64,000 nt of DNA from NCBI GenBank assembly GCA_004431415.1, contig QPMI01000560.1, positions 310,001-374,000 of the forward strand, in the 5' to 3' direction. Positions 58,588 to 64,000 of this stretch are shown here, one piece after another. Source of the stretch: Cyanophora paradoxa (taxonomy: Eukaryota > Glaucocystophyceae > Cyanophorales > Cyanophoraceae). How positions within the stretch are numbered: the first letter of the stretch is position 1; every line of letters starts with the position of its first letter. The position numbers and the translations under genes are program-made. Under the pieces are notes generated by a model. The model did no database searches, was not told the DNA's origin, and saw only the letters and a list, made by a program, of their open reading frames with translations.

Positions 58588-60321
58588 CCGCCTGGGGCGC
58601 TGATGGCGGCCGGGGGGCGGGCCTGGCGCGCAGTACAACTACGGGGAGTGGGAGGAGGCGAGGCGCCTCGGCGAGCGCGGCCTCGCCCTCGCGCGCCAGG
58701 TCGCCTCCGCCCGGTGCGAGCGAGCGAGTGCCGGCGATCGCGAGTGCCCCGCACGCCGCCCGGGGCTCAGGCGCAGTGCAGGCGGGTCTGCGAGTTCGAG
58801 AACGGGCTGGCGGTGATCGCCGTGCTCACGGGCCGCCTCGCCGACGGCGCCGCCCGCTACCTCGCCGTCTTCCAGGCCGGCGCGCCCGCCCCGCGCCCCC
58901 CTCCTCCACGCGGCGCACCGCGCCCTCGAGCCCCCCCGCCCCTCGCAGCCTCCGAGCGAAACGACCCGTACTTCCGGGGGTCCGCAGCACGCGCCGCCGA
59001 GCCGGCCGCTCCGGCGGGCGCTGACGGGGCGCCCGGCTCGCGCAGCTGGTCCGCCGGAATGCTCGCGGACATCTGCACGATGATGGGTGCGCGGCGCGCC
59101 GCGCGCGGCCGCCGCCCCACTGCGCGACCGACCGCCCCCCGCTGCAGGCGACGTCGACGGCTTCCTCCGCTACCTCCGCCCCTTCCAGGTCCCCCCGCCC
59201 TGCCCCGGGCACCCCGCCCCCGCCGCGCCCCCTCCCGACGCCTCCCCGCAGGAGGCGGCCGCCGGGGGCCATCTCGACATCTTCCCCGGGATGGTTGTGC
59301 GCCCGCCCCCGCCCGGCGCGCGGGGCCCGCGGGGGCCGAGGCGCGCGGGCCGTGGCGCAGGCGCACGCGCACGTCTCGACGGGCGAGGAGCGCCTGGCGC
59401 GCGGCGACGCGGCCGGCGCCGCCGCCGCCCTCACGGTGCGCGCCGCGCCCGTGGGGCCGCCCCTCCCGCCCTCGGGCGTGCGGAGGCCGACGGGGGCGCC
59501 GGGGCGCGGGGCGGCGCAGGAGGCGTTGAGGGTGCTGGGGCCCGTCAAGAAGCGGGTGACCTTCGGGTACCAGCAGGTGCGCCCCGCGCCGGGCCCGGCC
59601 GCGCCGGCCGACGCGACGTCCGCGGGGCGCCAGGCGCTGACGATGATCCACCTCGCGCTGCGGCTCTGGGTCCTCGCGCGCGCCGCCGGCGAAGCGGGCG
59701 GCGAGCGCGCGGCGCGCGCCCGCCTGCTCGACGCCGAGGGGCACCTCGCGCGCTACGCCGCCGCCATCCCCTCGGTGCGCCCTCGCGCGCCTCTGCCGCC
59801 GGCCCCGCGGGCGCTGCGCTCAGCGGGGGCCGGGGCGTGGGCAGGCCCCCGACGCTGGCGTACCTGCGGGCCGTGCGCGTCTACTACGAGGGCGTCCACG
59901 CGTCGGCCTTTGCGGGGCCCGCGTGGGGCGCCCCGCCCCCGGCCCCGGCCCCGGCCCCCGCCAAGGAGGCCCCGCGCCCCGCCGCCCACCGCCCCCTCCC
60001 CCGCCCCCGGCGAGCAGCGGGGCGGCGCGGGCAGCGGCGCGGCTCTTCGCGCGGGCAGCGGCGGGGGCGCGCCAGATGGGCCTCCGCTGCATCCAGGGCC
60101 TCTCCCTGAGCGCCCTGGGGGCTGTTGCGGGGGACGCGGCGGCGGCGGCCGAGGGCGCCGCCCTGCTCGCGGAGGCCGGCATGCTGCCCGGCTGGTGCCC
60201 CCTCTTCCCCCCCTCGGAGAACCCCATCGCGCCCCTCGGCGCCCGCGACGCATCCGGGGCCGGGTCCGGAGCCGATCGGCCCCATGTGCGCTCCGTCGAT
60301 GTCGTGCACGCCGGGCAGTAG
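51514..60321 (+). CDS. Soluble adenylyl cyclase-like protein (ADCY10 architecture)
   Basis: An 8.8-kb gene with more than 30 short introns. The first cyclase domain, once spliced, shows LFVDAVGFTALSEQRTPEEL and INRLFGRLI, then DVVKFLGDALLCTFLG; both metal-binding aspartates are present. The second shows ENRTVSVLFL (no Asp), DDKGRVILAAFGIPG, AAGVATGRVFCGLVG, YACIGSVVNKAARLM. An STAND-type ATPase follows: HAEAGMGKSRFVAEVARSAE (P-loop), LLNDLLPVQLPPSPLVEQ, TLVVLEDCHWADPSS (Walker B), SALVDFLYDRAQGRPLF, FAFKHQLVVDVAYRLLL. The rest is TPR-like helices (EYLSRAAEAAARLHAHSEV, YGEWEEARRLGERGLALARQ, FENGLAVIAVLTGRLADGA), ending SVDVVHAGQ, TAG at 60319. Order C1-C2-ATPase-TPR and the LLND-VQxP phrase match soluble adenylyl cyclase, a bicarbonate-stimulated cAMP producer. 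Activity of this copy is inferred only. An AATAAA signal lies at 60397. Confidence 0.8.
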
Positions 60322-61168
60322 CTGTAGGGCAGCGCAGCTCTATATATTTTATGCATCGTCTTGGCGTAGCTTCTTATATCTTTAAAAATTACTTGAAATA
60401 AATTGCTAGTGCTGTTAATGATATGAAAAATAATTGGGGAAGGGAAAATCACTTCCCCTGTCCCTGTCCCTCGGGCCCAACCCTACCCCAAATCCCATTT
60501 CCCCGACCTCCGCAAAACCCGGGCCGCGCGGTACGTCCTGAAAGCGCATCCCCAGGGGACCCCGAAACCGTGTCTCCCGGTCCCGTCCGACCAAAGGGTG
60601 ATCCAGGAACAGGCACCAACACCCGGGACAAAAATGGGTCCAGCGACGCACAGGGAGCAGATATACGGGCCAGACCAGTTCGTGGTCAATGCTTGCATCA
60701 TGCCCGACATTCTGTGCAGCGGGAGCGAGGCCGGGCGCGAGCGCGGTCGTGTAGGAGGACGCCCCGCGCGCTAGCCAATCGCATTACCCTGCAAAACCTC
60801 TTAAGGTACCCCCCGGCCGCTTTCTCCCCCGGGCGCCGCAGCTCGGCTCGGCTCAACAATGGTTACGCCTCTCGCCCGCGCGGCAACTTGCTGTGGCTCA
60901 GCGGCTAGCCGCGCCAGCCGCGCACGCTTCACCCGCGCCAACCGTGTAGTGCGCCAAATAAAATGGCGCGCCATCTTATTTTTATGGCGCACGCTTTTGA
61001 GCCATCGCAGAAAAAAATGCGCCGGCCAGCGCAGCCGGAGCTTGCGTTGGGGGGGTTACTACGACTCGCAGCGTATGATGCAATAGTACTATACTACTAG
61101 GCTAGTAGGTAGTGCGCACAGCAGCAGCCGGCAGACAGCACTGCGGCAGCGGGCGGGGCGGTCCGCAC
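60322..61168. other. Large spacer with poly(A) signal and unusual C-run region
   Basis: 847 bases. AATAAA at 60397-60402 fits the cyclase transcript end. From 60440 to 60660 the sequence has CCCTGTCCCTGTCCCTCGGG and many CCC/AAACCC/GGGACA words unlike other spacers here; this might be a decayed repeat, but no terminal inverted repeats or target duplications were found. Short repeats with GCGCC(A)AATAAAATGGCGCGCC form an inverted pair at 60950-60975. No gene support. Confidence 0.5.
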
Positions 61169-63839
61169 ATGGCGCCCAAGAAGGGCAAAGTGGCCAAGCA
61201 AGGGCCTTACTACGACCAAAGGTTCGATACTCTTGAGCTGTGATGCGAAGGCGCGCACCGGGCGCCGCGCTGATCATGATGCCCGACCGCGCGTGCACCT
61301 TGCCCGTGACGCAGCGACGGTGACCATCGAGGTCGAGGAGGCACGGGATGGCCTGCGGAGCTCATGAAGGATGCGGAGCGGCAGCTCCGCTTCACGCAAT
61401 CCGTCGGACCTGCGGGCCTGGACCTGTACTTCTACGATCCGGAGGCGGACACCCTCGATCTGAGGACTGCGTCTCGGAAGCTGCCGAAGCTCAGTCCCGG
61501 ATGTTTCTTCTACGTCGTGCGGCGGGACATGCAGCCAGCGCACGAGGACGGCGACAGCAACGCCGACCCCGAACTTGTGAAGCTCATGAAGCGCGGCAAG
61601 GCGCAGCAGCCGGTTCAGGCGGCGACTTCGTCGGACTCGGCGCAGCTGAGTTCGCTCGTGGAGGTGTTGCGCTTGCAGGTCCAGACATCCGTCGGAGCTG
61701 CGCTCGCCTCTGCAGGTGAACCTCGAGCAAAGAAGAGGGCGGCGACAGGCGCGAACTACCTGAAGGAGGACACGGATGGCAAGCGCGGCACTGGGGACTG
61801 CAACACGGCACGGGACGTCGTGCGGCTACTGTGGGACGAGCCGATCGAGGGATCGGGGGGGAAGTACACTCCGGAGACATGCCCGCGAGCCTGGCTGTTT
61901 CTGAAGGTGCCGTCCCTTCATTTCAGTTATCGAGCTAGAATTTAAGTTTATATCTCGAGCTCACGCTCTCTCGCGGATGCAGAAGTGCGGGGGCGGCACC
62001 CGCAAAACGCACGACACGCTGAGCAGACTGCGGCCGCTGCTCACCCATTCGACAAGAAGGACCTCAGCCACCTTCAATCCCTCACGAGATGCAAGAAAGA
62101 GATCTATTTTCATAACATTGAGAACATGTGCGTGCGTTGAAGATGGGGCAACGATGCCACGCCCCTGATGCGTACACTCCGAACAGACTGTGCATTCTAA
62201 GGATGAGGAAAGCGGAGCAGGAGGTGCCGGACGACCACTACAAGCTTGAGGGCATCTCGCGACCCGGCATTCTGGATGTCGCCGACTTCATCCTAGGGAC
62301 TCACAAGCTGACGGCGATGGAGGAGAACGTAGCCGGCTGGATGGATGGCAAGGACAAGGTGGACAGCGGAGAGTGAGCAAGAGTTCCATTATTTCGAGCA
62401 ACACATACGAAACTGACCGGTGGAAACAATTTACCACGCAGGTACAAGGCGACCGGGCGAAGAGGAAGGCCAATTGCAAGAAGAAGCAGGAAATCGAACA
62501 TCACGACTCGTGCGAAGGTACGCGACGCTGTTCCAACGCAATCCCAACGCATATTTCAACACCTCTCAACGCATACGTTGATTGACATACGATGAATAGT
62601 GTTGACGTAATCAACTTCCCTCCGTGTTGGCACAAGGCTCACGCGCACTTTTGCACTTGCAGAGCCGGCAAGGAAAGTGGCAGAGCAGAAGGGCAAGGCA
62701 CGCGTCCGCGCCCCCCCGACAGACGAAGGTGCGCAATGTGTACAACGCATGCACAACGCATCGAAAACGCAAGCGTTGGTATTGCGTTGGTTGATTGCGT
62801 TGCAAAGATACAGCGCAATTTTCGTTGATTCCGTGCCCGCAGAGTCCGACGAGGAGGATGACGTAGAGGACAAGCTCGAGGACGACAACGAGAGCGGGAA
62901 TGAGGACGAGGACGAGGGCGAGGACGAGGGCGAGGACGAGGACGAGGACGCAGAGGCGGCAAGCTCGAGGAAGCGCAACCGCAAGGCAGAGACGAAGGGT
63001 CAGGAGGCGAAGCAGGAAAAGCAGAAAGCAGGGAAGCGCAAGAAGCAGGAGAAGGAGATGGAGAAGGAGGCGAAGAAGCCCAAGGCCGCAGCAATGACAG
63101 AGAAGGTGCAGTCTTAAAAACGCAATCTGTGCCAGTCCCGGGCATAGTGCAGAGTTTTAATACCGCAGCACAGAAGGAGGCCGAGGCGAAATCGAAGGAG
63201 AAGGGCAAGGCGGCGGCAGCGAAGAAGGCCGCAGCAGAAAAGCAGGCCGCAAAAACGGCGGAGCAGGCAGCAGCACAGGAAAAGGTGCAGTGTTGCGCGG
63301 CACTCTCTGCGAGCGTTCCGGGCCTGGGAACAGTTTTAATAACGCAGCGCAGAAGGAGGCCGAGAAGAAAGCGAAGGAGAAGGAGAAGGCGGCGGCAGCA
63401 AAGAAGGCTGCAGCCGAGAAGGAGGCCGCGAAAACGAAGGCGCAGGCAGAGGCTGCCGCGGCAGCACAGGAGAGGGTGCAGTTTTTCGCGTCACTCTGTG
63501 CGAGCGCCTGGCATAGGAAAGAGTTCTAATCACGCAGCGCAGAAGGCGGCCGAGAAGAAGTTGAAGGAGAAGGACAAGGCGGTGGCAGCGGAGAAGCTGG
63601 CAGAGGCGCCTGCAGAGAAGAGCCGAAAGAAGAGGAAGGCTGCATATGAGCTGGCGGCGGAGCCAATAATCCCAAATCCCCGACAGCTGCCGCCCCTTCC
63701 CAAGCTTCTCAATCCTGGAAAGCAGAGCAGCTTTCGGCAGCTTCGCAGCAAGGCAGAGCGCGCAAAAGCCAAGTCAGGCGGAGAGAGTCCACTCGCCCCA
63801 AGATACTCCCTCCCGCCCGGGGCCGGTTGGCCTACGTAA
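61169..63839 (+). CDS. Lysine/glutamate-rich protein with duplicated exons (gene model incomplete)
   Basis: A candidate first exon reads MAPKKGKVAKQGPYYDQR (61169). The clearest N-terminal region starts near 61364: MKDAERQLRFTQSVGPAGLD, LYFYDPEADTLDLRTASRKL and FFYVVRRDMQPAHEDGD. Further exons read DVVRLLWDEPIEGSGGKYTP, DDHYKLEGISRPGILDVADF, NITTRAK, PARKVAEQKGKARVR, then acidic EDEDEGEDEGEDEDEDAEAA and basic KRKKQEKEMEKEAKKPKAA. The tail holds repeated exons KEAEAKSKEKGKAAAAKKAA (63174-63284) and KEAEKKAKEKEKAAAAKKAA (63353-63475) and a third diverged copy from 63543, ending ARYSL-like APRYSLPPGAGWPT, TAA at 63837. GC is lower than in neighbouring genes. Nuclear or chromatin-associated function is plausible from charge only. 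The 5' half of the model (61169-61364 and 61930-62450) is not settled. Confidence 0.5.
63106..63542 (+). repeat. Tandem triplication of intron-exon units
   Basis: Three introns (63106-63173, 63285-63352, 63476-63542; 68, 68 and 67 nt) share GTGCAGT starts, a central GGCAT/GGGAAC-AGTTTTAAT block and a final CGCAGCRCAG. The exons between them share AAGGAGGCCGAG...GCGGCAGC. Intron as well as exon is conserved, so the unit was copied as genomic DNA. Confidence 0.85.
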
Positions 63840-64000
63840 ACCAGGAAACCGGGTGCGCACGGGCAGTCCTCGCAAATTATTATACAATCGGTACTGTAAT
63901 AAATCAGACTGTAATTATACATGTGCAGCTCGAACTCTACAGACGGCGGCTCGATCCTGGAGCTTTCATCCAAACCCTTTCTCAGGCGAGCATAGCATTG
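63840..64000. other. AT-rich 3' flank
   Basis: The last 161 bases after the Lys-rich gene are AT-richer, with AATTATTATACAATCGG and GTAATAAATCAG near 63890-63905; these could be poly(A) signals. No gene is seen. Confidence 0.4.

Noticed and set aside
60950-60975. Short inverted repeat GCGCC...GGCGC as a terminator or transposon end
   Set aside because: Eukaryotic context, no paired distant copy and no target-site duplication; too short to support an element.

Overview
This window is nuclear DNA of a photosynthetic eukaryote. It is very GC-rich, and nearly every gene is cut by short introns (mostly about 60-100 nt) that usually open with GTGCG and close with GCGCAG or CGCAG. A sizeable minority open with GCGCG/GCGCC instead (GC-AG introns). 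Because of this, long open frames are often meaningless, and gene models here were rebuilt exon by exon from protein-family conservation. The best guess for the lineage is a glaucophyte alga (Cyanophora-like). Reasons: photosystem I subunit PsaK and an FtsH protease are nuclear genes. Three proteins (PsaK, FtsH and a saccharopine-dehydrogenase-like protein) start with single-step plastid leaders carrying an early phenylalanine (MAFTT, MAQAFVP, MNAFTT) and no ER signal peptide, which is known for glaucophyte and red algal import. CDKC is of the plant PITAIRE type. The lineage call is inference; a green alga is the main alternative.

Layout, left to right: a large protein kinase / dynamin-like GTPase fusion (-, running off the left edge); an MIT-domain protein (+); F-box/LRR protein (-); alpha/beta hydrolase (+); a UIM-containing Q/P/A-rich repeat protein (-); aldo-keto reductase (+); PsaK (+); a TRAPPC14/TRIPP-like TRAPPII subunit (+); plastid FtsH (+); DHRS1-like SDR (+); TRAPPC2L (-); CDKC kinase (+); acyl-protein thioesterase (-); ribosomal protein eL6 (+); CPSF2/CPSF100 (-); Arf1 (+); a two-module VOC/glyoxalase protein (-); saccharopine-dehydrogenase-like protein (+); TMEM120 (-); BUD23 rRNA methyltransferase (+); MED30-like Mediator subunit (-); a long unknown protein with EF-hand-like segments (+); a soluble adenylyl cyclase (ADCY10-like) protein (+); and a lysine/glutamate-rich protein with tandemly duplicated exons (+).

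The most striking organisation is that every minus-strand gene (nine of nine) lies head-to-head with a plus-strand gene over a 100-580 bp shared promoter, and most neighbours converge tail-to-tail over 125-410 bp. No two minus-strand genes are adjacent. The genes are a typical housekeeping mixture (vesicle traffic: Arf1, two TRAPP subunits, MIT; mRNA synthesis and processing: CDKC, MED30, CPSF2; ribosome: eL6, BUD23; plastid: PsaK, FtsH, SDH-like) with no mobile element, CRISPR, rRNA or convincing tRNA. The most novel items are the kinase-GTPase fusion with cysteine clusters near both ends, homology-supported 15-nt microexons, the GC-AG introns, and the homologous exon/intron triplication at the right end.
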